Assembly: GCA_002358905.1 (NCBI GenBank)
Contig: DEPT01000017.1
Coordinates: 1 to 64,000 of the forward strand
DNA: 64,000 nucleotides
Source of the DNA: Akkermansiaceae bacterium UBA3385
GTDB taxonomy: Bacteria > Verrucomicrobiota > Verrucomicrobiia > Verrucomicrobiales > Akkermansiaceae
Direction: 5' to 3'
Part shown: positions 26,351-34,915 of the stretch, piece after piece
How the letters are laid out: every line of letters starts with the position of its first letter
Numbering within the stretch: the stretch's first letter is position 1
Position numbers and translations under genes: made by a program
Notes under the pieces: generated by a model
Database searches by the model: none
What the model was told of the DNA's origin: nothing
Seen by the model: only the letters and a program-made list of their open reading frames with translations

Positions 26351-27169
26351 TTAGTCTTCCTTAATCATTTTGCCGTCAATATTCATGGGCAGATTGCCCT
26401 TCATGACAGGGGAACGCAGACCACGGAGTTCTACCGTATTGGGCATCGGTTCATCTTCGTCATCGCGGCTGATGGCTTCTTCCGGCGGTGCAAAGCGGCG
26501 TGTGCGCAGGGCTCCGCTCATCACACTGCCCGGGAGCAGGGCTTCCTCCTGCTCCTGCTGAACTTGCGGCTCCTGCTTCTGAACTGGGGCTGGCTTGGTT
26601 GTTTCCTGCTTCTTGAGTATTTCGAGAGCTGCTTTCTGCTGTTCTGCTGTAGGCACCACCGGGGTGTCCTCTGCCTTTGCTTTGGGGTTGCTGTCAGAAT
26701 GCTGGGGCTTCACCTTTTTGGAGGAGGTTTCTTCCTTGTCGTTCTTGCGGGGGCGCTCTTTGGTTTCGGCTTTTTTCTCTGCTTCTTTGCGGGCTTTTTC
26801 TTCAGCTTCTTCACGAGCGCGCTCTTCTGCTTCTGCCTTTTCCTCGGCTTCTTTGCGTGCTCTTTCCTCGGCTTCTTCGCGAGCTCGCTCTTCGGCTTCT
26901 GCCTTTTCTTCTGCTTCTCTGCGAGCCTGTTCTTCAGCTTCTTCCCGGGCTATGCGCTCTGCTTCTTCCCGGGCAAGCCGTTCGGCTTCTTCCTTAGCTT
27001 CCTGAATCAGGCGTTTTTCTTCAACTTCCAGAGCTGTTTCAAGTTCGCTGGCGGCAAGCTTCTGGGCCGCAATATCCTCGGCGGAAAACGGTACTTGCTG
27101 CTGGGTAAGGGTGCAGGAGCTCAGCAAGGCGAGGGAGCACATGCACGATATGGGGCCTAAGCGTTTCAT
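26351..27169 (-). CDS. Coiled-coil lipoprotein with Glu/Ala/Lys-rich repeats
   Basis: A 272-residue lipoprotein (ALLSSC lipobox, Cys about 19). Residues ~45-140 are an almost pure charged helix of repeating units such as REEAEERARKEAEEKA, likely a long single helix or coiled coil that reaches into the periplasm. A low-complexity linker (KPAPVQKQEPQVQQEQEE) and a C-terminal tail follow. There is no enzyme motif. It resembles envelope-spacing or TolA-like helices in composition only. It is the first gene of the five-gene operon that ends with the HAD phosphatase. Confidence 0.8.
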   Translation of the reverse strand: MKRLGPISCMCSLALLSSCTLTQQQVPFSAEDIAAQKLAASELETALEVEEKRLIQEAKEEAERLAREEAERIAREEAEEQARREAEEKAEAEERAREEAEERARKEAEEKAEAEERAREEAEEKARKEAEKKAETKERPRKNDKEETSSKKVKPQHSDSNPKAKAEDTPVVPTAEQQKAALEILKKQETTKPAPVQKQEPQVQQEQEEALLPGSVMSGALRTRRFAPPEEAISRDDEDEPMPNTVELRGLRSPVMKGNLPMNIDGKMIKED

Positions 27170-27271
27170 GCTGCCAGTATACTACCATGCTTTGCCCCTT
27201 TGTGGCAAGCACTATTCCTGTCGCGCGTAGAACGTATGAAAGAAAAAATATGCCATTTCGCAGCAATTCTC

Positions 27272-27299
27272 TTGACATTTTGTCGGAAGTGAGTAAACT
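27272..27299 (+). promoter_or_regulatory. Predicted rpsT promoter
   Basis: TTGACA (27272-27277), 16 nt, TAAACT (27294-27299), leaving a ~42-nt leader. Confidence 0.65.
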
Positions 27300-27341
27300 C
27301 TTCCCACCAAAACGAAAAACCAAATCAATTTCATCTGAATT

Positions 27342-27605
27342 ATGGCTCACACACAGTCCGCTAAGAAGCGCATCCGCCAGACGATTAAGCGCACCGCTAT
27401 CAACCGTTCCATCATGTCCCGCGTACGTACCCTTCGTAAGAAGGTTGCTGAAGCCGTGGAGACCAAGGATGCCGCTGCCGCCGCTGTTGCTTACAACAAC
27501 TTCGCTTCCGCTATCGACAAGGCTGCCAAGAAGGGCACCGTGCCGGCCAACCGCGCCGCCAACTACAAGAGCAAGGCTGCGAAGGCCCTGGCTACTATCG
27601 CCTGA
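27342..27605 (+). CDS. rpsT: 30S ribosomal protein S20
   Basis: An 87-residue basic protein with the S20 pattern MAHTQSAKKRIRQTIKR, INRSIMSRVRTLRKKV, IDKAAKKGTVPANRAANYKS. It binds the 5' domain of 16S rRNA. Followed by a hairpin and then a zinc-ribbon gene. Confidence 0.97.
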   Translation: MAHTQSAKKRIRQTIKRTAINRSIMSRVRTLRKKVAEAVETKDAAAAAVAYNNFASAIDKAAKKGTVPANRAANYKSKAAKALATIA

Positions 27606-27636
27606 GTTCCTTTTCAGGTTTTCCGTTTTTGAGCAC

Positions 27637-27673
27637 GGCGGGGTATCGGTTCAAACCGGTGCTCCGCCTGTCT
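27637..27673 (+). terminator. Possible terminator or attenuator after rpsT
   Basis: GGCGG and CCGCC enclose an inner ATCGGTT/AACCGGT stem, followed by a T-rich stretch (TGTCTTTCTTTT). Confidence 0.45.
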
Positions 27674-27688
27674 TTCTTTTCGATAGAT

Positions 27689-27910
27689 ATGCGCCAGGAT
27701 TACAAGGAGATAGCCACTACGGTGGTCAATGACCCGACAAGCTACAAGGTTTGTATGGTGTGTGGTGCCATAGTGGATAAGGCATCTCCTACTTGCCCGG
27801 ATTGCCTGGCGTATCGCTTTGATTCCGACCCTTCAGTGGTTACAGACCGGGCTGTGGATATGGCAGCAAAGCCGCAGAATGCGGTGTCGCACCACGATAC
27901 TCTTGAATAA
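27689..27910 (+). CDS. Small zinc-ribbon protein
   Basis: A 73-residue protein from the ATG at 27689; the frame is open further upstream, but that part covers the post-rpsT hairpin. The centre has a four-cysteine knuckle: CMVCGAIVDKASPTCPDC. Likely a small metal-binding protein of unknown role. Its stop overlaps the folP start (TAATG), so it is translated with folP. Confidence 0.72.
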   Translation: MRQDYKEIATTVVNDPTSYKVCMVCGAIVDKASPTCPDCLAYRFDSDPSVVTDRAVDMAAKPQNAVSHHDTLE

Positions 27911-28752
27911 TGTCCGCCCGAATCTGGCAGCTCGCGCATGAATGCTGGCACTTGCCGCGGGCCGGTGCTGTGATGGGGATTCTGAATGTAACCCCGGATT
28001 CGTTTTCTGATGGCGGCATGCATCCCGATGTGGAATCTGCCGTGGAGCATGCCCGCATGATGCTGGCCGCCGGGGCTGATATGATAGATATCGGAGGTGA
28101 ATCGACCCGGCCCGGTTCTGTAGAGATCTCTGAAGAAGAGGAAATCCGGCGTGTGTTGCCGGTGATTGAGAGCTTGCGCTCGGAGTTCCCTTTTGCTCGC
28201 TTGTCCATCGATACACGGCATGCGGAGGTGGCGCGTGCTGCTTTGCTTGCGGGTGTGGATGTAGTGAATGATATCACGGGACTGGCGGATGCCGCTATGC
28301 GCCGCGTGTGCGCAGAGTTTCCCTGTGGTGTGGTGCTGATGCACATGCAGGGAGAACCCGGCACCATGCAGAAGAATCCACAATATGTTGATGTTGTGGC
28401 AGAGGTTCGTTCTTTTTTTGAAACTCGCGTGGGCAGGGCAGTGGCAGATGGTATTGCCATGGAGCGTATATGCCTGGACCCGGGTATTGGCTTTGGTAAG
28501 TCTGTAGAACATAATCTGGAATTGATTCGCAACCTGGAAACGCTGCGGGTTCATGATTTGCCTATGCTGATGGCTCTTTCGCGTAAGCGTTTCCTGGGTA
28601 CATTGCTGAATGATGCATCGCTGGTGAAGACATCTCCGCTTCCATCGGTGGTGATGAGCCTGCTCTCTGCTGACCGGGGGGCGGATATGCATCGCGTGCA
28701 CGATGTGGAAGCGTTGAAACAGGCGTTGGTCTTGCGCTCCGCACTGGCCTAA
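27910..28752 (+). CDS. folP: Dihydropteroate synthase
   Basis: A 280-residue TIM-barrel enzyme that joins p-aminobenzoate to the pterin diphosphate in folate synthesis; the target of sulfonamides. Motifs: MGILNVTPDSFSDGG, GADMIDIGGESTRPGS, LSIDTRHAEVARAAL, VNDITGL, VLMHMQGEPGTMQ, LDPGIGFGKSVEHN and SRKRFLG. Length is typical. It starts inside the stop of the zinc-ribbon gene. Confidence 0.97.
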   Translation: MSARIWQLAHECWHLPRAGAVMGILNVTPDSFSDGGMHPDVESAVEHARMMLAAGADMIDIGGESTRPGSVEISEEEEIRRVLPVIESLRSEFPFARLSIDTRHAEVARAALLAGVDVVNDITGLADAAMRRVCAEFPCGVVLMHMQGEPGTMQKNPQYVDVVAEVRSFFETRVGRAVADGIAMERICLDPGIGFGKSVEHNLELIRNLETLRVHDLPMLMALSRKRFLGTLLNDASLVKTSPLPSVVMSLLSADRGADMHRVHDVEALKQALVLRSALA

Positions 28753-28785
28753 CAAGTTTTTCTAACTTCTTGCTAACGCGCTGGC

Positions 28786-29397
28786 ATGGGGGCAGAATTC
28801 CCCTGTATGCAGTACCTTGTTTCTTTTGCTTTATTGGTGGCGGTTTGTGCCTGGATGGTGGGCGTGTACAATCATTTGCTGCACTTGCGAAGCGCTGTGT
28901 GCAACTGCTGGAGTCAATGGCTTAAGGCGGCCCATCAGCGTAATGAGTGTCTGAATGATTTTACCGCGGCATTTGTGCTGTTTATGCCACAGGGGGACCC
29001 GTTGCCTCGTTCTTTGCGCCGGCTGAGGGATGATTCGGAACGCTCGTTATCAATTGCTCCAGAGCCGCGCTGGAGTGAACAGCATGGCTTTGTCAATGGA
29101 GCGGAGTTGTTGTTGCGTCAAACTGTTGCCAGATCCCTGCAGGAGGTGGAGGAATCCTCCGTTATGCGTTCCCATGAGCATTTGCAGAGATTGTGCAGCC
29201 GTTTAAATGTTTCCTTATACCAGCAGGATCAGTTTGCTGCTCTTTTCAATCATGCCGTTTCAGAGTATAATGAGGCTCTGAAAACACCTTCTGCGCGTCT
29301 GCTGGCTCCCCTTTTCGGTTTTATGATGGCTGACACCATCGGGCTGGCAGGTACAAAAACTCCCGCAGCTCCTGATGGAGCTGCGGGGGCTGATTGA
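28786..29397 (+). CDS. LemA-like membrane protein
   Basis: A 203-residue protein (196 if the ATG at 28807 is used, which leads straight into the membrane segment and is equally likely). One N-terminal membrane helix (YLVSFALLVAVCAWMVGVY) is followed by a LemA-style helix, YNHLLHLRSAVCNCWSQWLKAAHQRNECL, and more helices (QRLCSRLNVSLYQQDQFAALFNHAVSEYN). LemA proteins are membrane-anchored helical bundles of unclear function. The coding end contains the stem of the terminator used by the convergent GreA-like gene. Confidence 0.7.
   Translation: MGAEFPCMQYLVSFALLVAVCAWMVGVYNHLLHLRSAVCNCWSQWLKAAHQRNECLNDFTAAFVLFMPQGDPLPRSLRRLRDDSERSLSIAPEPRWSEQHGFVNGAELLLRQTVARSLQEVEESSVMRSHEHLQRLCSRLNVSLYQQDQFAALFNHAVSEYNEALKTPSARLLAPLFGFMMADTIGLAGTKTPAAPDGAAGAD
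29354..29388 (-). terminator. Terminator of the GreA-like gene, inside the LemA-like coding end
   Basis: A perfect 11-bp stem (CCCGCAGCTCC/GGAGCTGCGGG, loop 4 nt), followed on the minus strand by AGTTTTTG. On the plus strand there is no T-run, so it serves the minus-strand gene. Confidence 0.75.
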
Positions 29398-29415
29398 TAA
29401 AGTGATTCAGGTAAA

Positions 29416-31365
29416 TCAGGCCTGGGGAACTTCGCCATCCGGATAGATGAGTTCCTTGGGAGCCGGAGCAATGGCCTTGATAGTCATCATGACCGGTGTG
29501 CCACCCATCTCAAGCGGGAGGCGCAGCTTGTCGCCAACGGAGTGGCCCAGAAGCTTGGCGCCCAGCTTGGAGCTGTAGGCTACGATGTTTTCCTCCGGTA
29601 CGGAGTCCCAGGCGCCCAGGATGGTGTATACCACGGTGCGGCCCTTCGGGGCAGAGAATGTAACCTGGGTACCCATGCTGGTTGTGGAGCAATCCACATT
29701 GGCAAAGTCGGTCGGATCGGCCTGGGCCAGCAGGCGGGAGAGTTCCTCGCTGCGGCGAAGCAGAACGCGCTGGGTAGCCTTGGCGTCCTGGTAACCGCCG
29801 TTTTCGCGAAGGTCGCCTTCGGCACGGGTGATTTCCAGGTCGTGCTTGTTCTTGGGCAGGCGTACGTTGATGATGTCCTCCAGCTCTGCCTTGCGGGCTG
29901 CATAGGAGCGCAGGGAAACAAACATGCTCTGCTTTTCCTTGCCGCTGCGGCGGGTAAGGGCAATCTCCTGCAGAGAGGGGTGTACCTTCATCATGTTTGC
30001 CAGCAGCAGGTTGCGGTCGAGATCGGGTAGAACGGAAGAGTCGTACAGAGCCTTGGCGAAGGGGCGGGCTTCCAGTTCGGAGAGCTCGCTTACCAGGTCG
30101 GGAGCCAGGTCTTTGTCGTCCAGCAGCAGATTGCGGAGACGCAGGGCGCGGTTCGGACCACCTTCTGAGCTGTCACGCTCAATGGCGCTCATAATGGCTG
30201 CGCCCAGGGGCATGAGATTCTTCGAAACAACTTCCTTAGCCATGCCTTTGCGCTCCTTGCAGAGCCAGATAAGAACTTCCGGGCTGAGGCTCTGGCGGGA
30301 AATGCCATTGGTCAGGTCGGTGAAGAGTTGTTCCTTGGCGCCCTTGTCAATGATGAAGTTAGCGGCCGGGGCTGTCACCTTGGCGCCGCCGAACAGGAAG
30401 ATGTTCGTAGCGTAGGGCAACCAGCTGTCACCCAGAGCCTCGGGCAGGGCGCTGTATACCTCGTTCTGGCGTGCAGCGGAAAGTTCGCCGATGTAGCCAA
30501 CCAGCTCTTCAGAGGTGATGGTCTTAATCTTGTCTGCCAGAGTGGTCACGGTCTCAACGCCTGCGGCGGTGAGGGCTGCGTCCATTGCGGCCTTCTCTTC
30601 ATCATTGGTTGCCACGGTTTCCAGAATGGTATCGCGGATGATGATGAGTTCAAGCACATGCTGGGGTTCAGTGAACCCACGGGCAATATCCTCTTCCATT
30701 GCCTTCACCAGCTTGGCAACAAGTTCGTACTCTCCCTTCAGCACTTCCAGACGGGCCTGGTCCAGAATGCGAACGCAGGATTCCAGGGAGGTGGCATCAG
30801 AGTAGTCGTCCAGCAGGGCTTCTGCGGCAGATGTTGCCTTGCGGAGGGCAATGGCTTCGCCACGCTTGGTGGGAAGACGGAAGCTGGGGTTGTCGCGCAT
30901 GGCTGTACGGGCTTTTTCCCACCAGTTCTTCCAATCGGCAGAATCAATGACGCGACCGCTGAGGAACTTTTCCAAATCCTCCGGCTGCATGGGAAGTACA
31001 TCGTTGATACCTTCGCGCAGGGAGATGTTGTTGGTCAGAACCATGCGGATGAAGTCAAGCATGGTGTCCTTGTCGGTGGCCTGCTTGGCACAACCGATGG
31101 GGTCATCAAAGCAGGCGATGAGGAAGTGGCCTGCGGGAACGGGGGTCAGCTGATTGAAGGCGAGCTTCAGACCGAGAATCTTACCCTCGACGCCTTTTTC
31201 GAAATCAATCTTAATCTTGCTCTTGGACAGGGACCAAGCGGTAACTTTGCCCACACCAAGATCCTGGTGTATTACATATTTACCGGGAGCAAACAGGTCA
31301 AGTCGGGCCGCAAAATCGGCCGGGATTTTACCGGTAGATACAAGTTTTTCAAGGTCGGCATGCAT
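29416..31365 (-). CDS. Long GreA/GreB-domain transcription elongation factor
   Basis: A 649-residue protein from the ATG at 31365; the frame reaches 31404, but that part overlaps the promoter. The last ~150 residues are a Gre factor: coiled-coil tip region ELEDIINVRLPKNKHDLEITRAEGDLRENGGYQDAKATQRVLLRR (acidic tip residues in RAEGDLRENGGY), then an FKBP-like domain ending in LGHSVGDKLRLPLEMGG. Gre factors rescue backtracked RNA polymerase. The first ~490 residues are helical, with an N-terminal small-beta region (GKYVIHQDLGVGKVTAWSLSKSKIKIDFEKG). This long form is known from chlamydiae and other PVC bacteria; normal GreA is ~158 residues. Confidence 0.88.
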   Translation of the reverse strand: MHADLEKLVSTGKIPADFAARLDLFAPGKYVIHQDLGVGKVTAWSLSKSKIKIDFEKGVEGKILGLKLAFNQLTPVPAGHFLIACFDDPIGCAKQATDKDTMLDFIRMVLTNNISLREGINDVLPMQPEDLEKFLSGRVIDSADWKNWWEKARTAMRDNPSFRLPTKRGEAIALRKATSAAEALLDDYSDATSLESCVRILDQARLEVLKGEYELVAKLVKAMEEDIARGFTEPQHVLELIIIRDTILETVATNDEEKAAMDAALTAAGVETVTTLADKIKTITSEELVGYIGELSAARQNEVYSALPEALGDSWLPYATNIFLFGGAKVTAPAANFIIDKGAKEQLFTDLTNGISRQSLSPEVLIWLCKERKGMAKEVVSKNLMPLGAAIMSAIERDSSEGGPNRALRLRNLLLDDKDLAPDLVSELSELEARPFAKALYDSSVLPDLDRNLLLANMMKVHPSLQEIALTRRSGKEKQSMFVSLRSYAARKAELEDIINVRLPKNKHDLEITRAEGDLRENGGYQDAKATQRVLLRRSEELSRLLAQADPTDFANVDCSTTSMGTQVTFSAPKGRTVVYTILGAWDSVPEENIVAYSSKLGAKLLGHSVGDKLRLPLEMGGTPVMMTIKAIAPAPKELIYPDGEVPQA

Positions 31366-31376
31366 ACGTGAGTGAC

Positions 31377-31404
31377 ATAATACCATATCTTTGGTCAAGG
31401 TCAA
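31377..31404 (-). promoter_or_regulatory. Promoter of the GreA-like gene
   Basis: On the minus strand TTGACC (31399-31404), 16 nt, TATTAT (31377-31382). Eleven bases lie between the -10 box and the chosen ATG. Confidence 0.6.
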
Positions 31405-31436
31405 TCCCTGACAGCGATTTTTTTGATATTTTTTTA

Positions 31437-31477
31437 TCCGTATAAAAAAATCCCCCGGCTTGAAGGAAGCCGGGGGC
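31437..31477 (-). terminator. Terminator of the ankyrin/TRL-like unit
   Basis: CCCCCGGCTT pairs with AAGCCGGGGG (loop GAAGG); on the minus strand it runs into ATTTTTTT. Confidence 0.85.
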
Positions 31478-31485
31478 GGTTAAAT

Positions 31486-31767
31486 TCACTCTCCACGTAC
31501 GGTGGTTGTTTGTCGTTTGTAAATGCCGAAATAGTTGTTGGTAGCCTGGGTGTAGGAGCTTATTTCGGAGATGCCACCATTTTTCTGAGCAATTGCGGTT
31601 GATGCATCGCCAAACTTCCAGATGCCGAACCAGGTGACCTCCGTGGCTGTTCCTATCCGGGTGGGTAGAGGGGTGATTTTCTTGTCGGGCAGGGCAGTGT
31701 TGCGCACGGGCTGCTGCATACAGGCGCAGCAGAGTAGCAGAGGAAGGAGGAGGAAGAATCTGTTCAT
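31486..31767 (-). CDS. TRL-like small lipoprotein
   Basis: A 93-residue lipoprotein (LLLCCAC lipobox region). The mature part has the TRL-like pattern: GTATEVTWFGIWKFGDASTA, AQKNGGISEISSY, and a closing YKRQTTTVRGE. The role of this family is unknown. It overlaps the ankyrin gene by 4 nt (31764-31767). Confidence 0.75.
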   Translation of the reverse strand: MNRFFLLLPLLLCCACMQQPVRNTALPDKKITPLPTRIGTATEVTWFGIWKFGDASTAIAQKNGGISEISSYTQATNNYFGIYKRQTTTVRGE

Positions 31768-33611
31768 CGTGGCGTTTGGAGAAGTTTAAGCACAGCTGGA
31801 TCAGTGCTCACCTTTGTGGCTTCGTCTGCTCCGGCAGCCCCCGCCTTGAGAAGAATCCTGACCGTTTCGATGTGGCCGTTATGCGCGGCTTGCATCAGCG
31901 GAGTCCAGTTGTCATCGTCCCTTGCATTAATATCGGCACCGGCCGCTACCAGTGATTTGACTATATCGGTATGGCCATTGATTGCTGCCACAATCAGCGG
32001 GGTCCAGCCGGAATCGGACTTGGGGTCGCGCTGGGCTCCTGCTGCCAACAGTGTATCAACAGTTTTCTTGTCGTCACTCATGACAGCGTAGGTCAGAGCC
32101 GTTTCCTTGTCTTTGCTGGGCACCTCCTTGCGGGCACCTGCTTCCAGCAGAACCTTGACGGCCTCAGCCTTTCCAGCCTCGGCTGCATGGGAAAGCGGGG
32201 TTCTCCAGCGGCGACCACGGGATTCAATGTTGGCACCGGCGGCAATCAGGGCTTTCAGGGTTTCCAGTTCACCTTCCTTGGCCGCATGGGCCAGGGCGGT
32301 GAGACCGGCGTTATCTTTGGCTTCAATGTCGGCTTTGTTCAGCAGGAGGACCTGCAGGGTTTCCACATGTCCGTTAGCAGCAGCGTATATGAGAGCTGTG
32401 GCGCCGTCACCATCCGTTTCCCGGATGCTCTTCGGGTTGTCTTTCAGGAATGCCAGAACGTGCGTGGTATCTCCTTGTGCTGCGGCATCCAGAATGTCGC
32501 GCGCCTGTTCTGCTCCTTCATTCACGATAATGAGTCCGCCGGGCAGCAGTTTCATTACCTCTGTGTGCCCCTGGGCCTTGGCATAGTCCAGCGCGGTGTT
32601 ACCCTTCTTGTCCTTGGCTTCGGCGTTGACCTTGGCGTTCATCAGTACGCGAACGACATCCACATGTCCATTGAAAGCAGCTGTTATCAATGCTGTATCT
32701 CCGGTGGGCAGGGTGGCTTCCTTATCTGCTCCGGCATTAAGCAGGGCGGTCACGATGTCATCATGGCCTTTTGCTGCCGCGAGAAGAAGGGGCGTTTCTC
32801 CGGAACGCAGTTTGACTTCCAGGTCTGCTTTGGCGTCCAGAAGGAGCTGGGTTGTTTCCAGATCTCCGCAGGCTGCGGCAAAATGTAAGGCGCTTTCGCC
32901 CGCGTAGGTGCGGGTTGCGGGTGAAGCTCCGGCTTCCAGCAGAACCTTGACGGTTTCATGGTAGCCCCTGGCAGCTGCCATGAGCAGCGGAGAACCGCCT
33001 TCTTTCATGCGGACCTCTTTGTTAGCTCCGGCAGTCAGAAGAAGCTGCACCATGGCGGTTTGTCCAGAGCCCGCAGCATGCAGCAACGGAGTCCAGCCGT
33101 CCTTGTCGCGGGGGTTCAGGTATGATTTTGCATTCAGGAGCTCGCGTGCCACGTCCACATGCCCGGTACGGGTGCTCAGGTAAAGTGCGGTTTCTCCTGT
33201 CGGGAGTGTGGCATTAACTTTGGCTCCTGCGGCAATAAGGGCTTTTACGACATCGCAGTGCCCGTTGAATGCGGCAAACATGAGCGCTGTTTCACCCAGG
33301 GGGCTTGTCTTTTCCATGTCGGCTTTGGCTGACAGAAGAAGCTGCACAACGGGCAGGTGCCCATTGGTTGCCGCCGCCATGAGCGGTGTCACCCCATTCG
33401 TGTCATTGACGTTCAGTAATTCGGGGCTGCGCTGAAGCAGTTCCTGCGCTTTTTTCAAGTCTCCGTTCGTCGCAGCTTGTATCAGGTCTGGGGAAGCAGC
33501 GGCATGAGCCGCAGCTGCAGGTGCGGCTGCAGGAACGGCGGCTGCAGGTGCAACCAGCAGCGGTAAACCCGCTGCTACAAGAAGCTGGGATAAACGTGTC
33601 GATGACTTCAT
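31764..33611 (-). CDS. Secreted ankyrin-repeat protein
   Basis: A 615-residue protein with a signal peptide (LLVAAGLPLLVAPAAAVPA), then an Ala-rich stretch and about sixteen 33-residue ankyrin repeats, most with the form GxTPLMxAAxxGHxxVVxxLLxAGA. The repeats fill the protein and leave no room for an enzyme domain, so it probably binds proteins in the periplasm or outside. Upstream, a CCTTATG/CATAAGG inverted repeat (33622-33639) covers part of the AAGGAG ribosome-binding site, which could hide it. Confidence 0.9.
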   Translation of the reverse strand: MKSSTRLSQLLVAAGLPLLVAPAAAVPAAAPAAAAHAAASPDLIQAATNGDLKKAQELLQRSPELLNVNDTNGVTPLMAAATNGHLPVVQLLLSAKADMEKTSPLGETALMFAAFNGHCDVVKALIAAGAKVNATLPTGETALYLSTRTGHVDVARELLNAKSYLNPRDKDGWTPLLHAAGSGQTAMVQLLLTAGANKEVRMKEGGSPLLMAAARGYHETVKVLLEAGASPATRTYAGESALHFAAACGDLETTQLLLDAKADLEVKLRSGETPLLLAAAKGHDDIVTALLNAGADKEATLPTGDTALITAAFNGHVDVVRVLMNAKVNAEAKDKKGNTALDYAKAQGHTEVMKLLPGGLIIVNEGAEQARDILDAAAQGDTTHVLAFLKDNPKSIRETDGDGATALIYAAANGHVETLQVLLLNKADIEAKDNAGLTALAHAAKEGELETLKALIAAGANIESRGRRWRTPLSHAAEAGKAEAVKVLLEAGARKEVPSKDKETALTYAVMSDDKKTVDTLLAAGAQRDPKSDSGWTPLIVAAINGHTDIVKSLVAAGADINARDDDNWTPLMQAAHNGHIETVRILLKAGAAGADEATKVSTDPAVLKLLQTPR

Positions 33612-33621
33612 GCAATAAAAC

Positions 33622-33639
33622 TCCTTATGCTATCATAAG
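33622..33639 (-). promoter_or_regulatory. Inverted repeat overlapping the ribosome-binding site of the ankyrin gene
   Basis: CCTTATG and CATAAGG around a 4-nt centre. Its 3' arm contains most of the AAGGAG preceding the ATG at 33611. It may act as an operator or as a translation-blocking hairpin. Confidence 0.45.
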
Positions 33640-33713
33640 GATACTCTTTCTGCTTCGTGTCATCAAGCTAAAAAGGGCTATTTTTCTATAAACATACAGG
33701 AAAATAGCTCAAA

Positions 33714-34676
33714 TCAGCCCAAAATCAGGTGAATCAGGTGCTCCATGTCCTGTTTTGTGTATCGTTGGTCCAGCGGAAGCGGTAGTAGTTGTCTTGCCAG
33801 TTTGTTTTCTGTGGCTGTTGCATCAGTGGCGTTAATGACCTCGGGCCAGTACAGGGGAAGGGCAATCCCTGCATCAATCAGGGAATCCCGCAGGCCGGGA
33901 ATGGCGCTGACGAGTGGGTAGCACATAGGGGCATATTCAGGGGCGTCCGGCAGGGTAAGGTGGTTGATATGCCCAAGCTCTCGGTGAAGGATGGCGTAGT
34001 TGGCTAATCGCTGTCGGGCAGCCTGGGAAAAATCAATGCTGCGGAGAAGTCTGCGAGTGAGCGGGCTCATGCGCTGGGGTGGAGCGGAGAGAGACGCTTC
34101 AGCCGTTTCGCATCCTTTTATGGCAGTGCAGACGCCTCCTTCCAGCCTTTCGAGCAGGTAATGGCTGGTGCTGGCACTACTTGCGCTGGTGTTGGGAAGA
34201 ATCTGCAGGGGGAATGGAGCAATGGCGATTCCACCATCTGCCACGCCGGCGAATTTACGCGGGCTGTATATGGTGGGAATTCCCGGCAGGGGTGGGCAAT
34301 AAAGGGCTGTGGTGGCATCTACTATGCAGCGTCCTGCCAATTTCTGTGCCGCCGCTGCTACGCTTTCATGGTTCAGACCAAAATAGTTGACCAGAAGGAT
34401 GAGGTCCTGTTCTCCGTTATCCGGGAGAATGGGAGCCAATTGCTCTGTGCAATCGTAGCGTTGCACGGGTATTCCCAGGCGGTCGGGGGCTTGCAGCATG
34501 GTGTTGCAGAGAAATCGAGGAGCCCAGAGTTTCTCCGGTCTGGACATGTTGCACAACAGGCATTCAAATGCTGCTCTGCCGCTGCTGACATAGGCACAAT
34601 TCAGGCTTTCCTGATAAGGGAAATTGTTAAAATCCGGCAATTCCAGCCCGAAGAACCCGCCCATCATGTCCTGCAT
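33714..34676 (-). CDS. DegT/DnrJ-type aminotransferase-fold protein
   Basis: A 320-residue protein that resembles PLP-dependent sugar aminotransferases: a substrate loop (AYVSSGRAAFECLLCNM), LILLVNYFGLNHESV, CIVDATTALY, and YSPRKFAGVADGGIAIAP, where K141 would hold PLP. It is shorter than typical DegT enzymes (~370 residues) and lacks some canonical segments, so it may be divergent or inactive. No sugar-nucleotide genes are adjacent. Transcribed alone. Confidence 0.65.
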   Translation of the reverse strand: MQDMMGGFFGLELPDFNNFPYQESLNCAYVSSGRAAFECLLCNMSRPEKLWAPRFLCNTMLQAPDRLGIPVQRYDCTEQLAPILPDNGEQDLILLVNYFGLNHESVAAAAQKLAGRCIVDATTALYCPPLPGIPTIYSPRKFAGVADGGIAIAPFPLQILPNTSASSASTSHYLLERLEGGVCTAIKGCETAEASLSAPPQRMSPLTRRLLRSIDFSQAARQRLANYAILHRELGHINHLTLPDAPEYAPMCYPLVSAIPGLRDSLIDAGIALPLYWPEVINATDATATENKLARQLLPLPLDQRYTKQDMEHLIHLILG

Positions 34677-34915
34677 GCAGGCATTTTATCGTCCCGTTGC
34701 CTCCTAGTCCAGAAAAATTCAATTTGCAGACCATTTGGTTATAGCCAAGGCCTGAATTACATGGTACCATGCCTGTGTGGATACCCAGTAGAGAGCAACG
34801 AGCCTGGTGTATTGGAACTTGAATAATCGAGGTCTTCCCCATGCCCGGATGGCGCTGCGGGAGGATGAACAGGTGGTGTAGGCGCAGACAATAAGGAAAC
34901 AAGAGTAAACGGAGG
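34677..34915. other. Divergent intergenic region without a gene
   Basis: The region separates the aminotransferase-like gene from the plus-strand lipoprotein gene. I saw no RNA gene or repeat; frames here are short and featureless. Confidence 0.4.

Noticed and set aside
27637..27673. A tRNA T-arm-like sequence (CGGTTCAAACCGG)
   Set aside because: No acceptor or anticodon arms fit around it; a post-rpsT hairpin explains it better.
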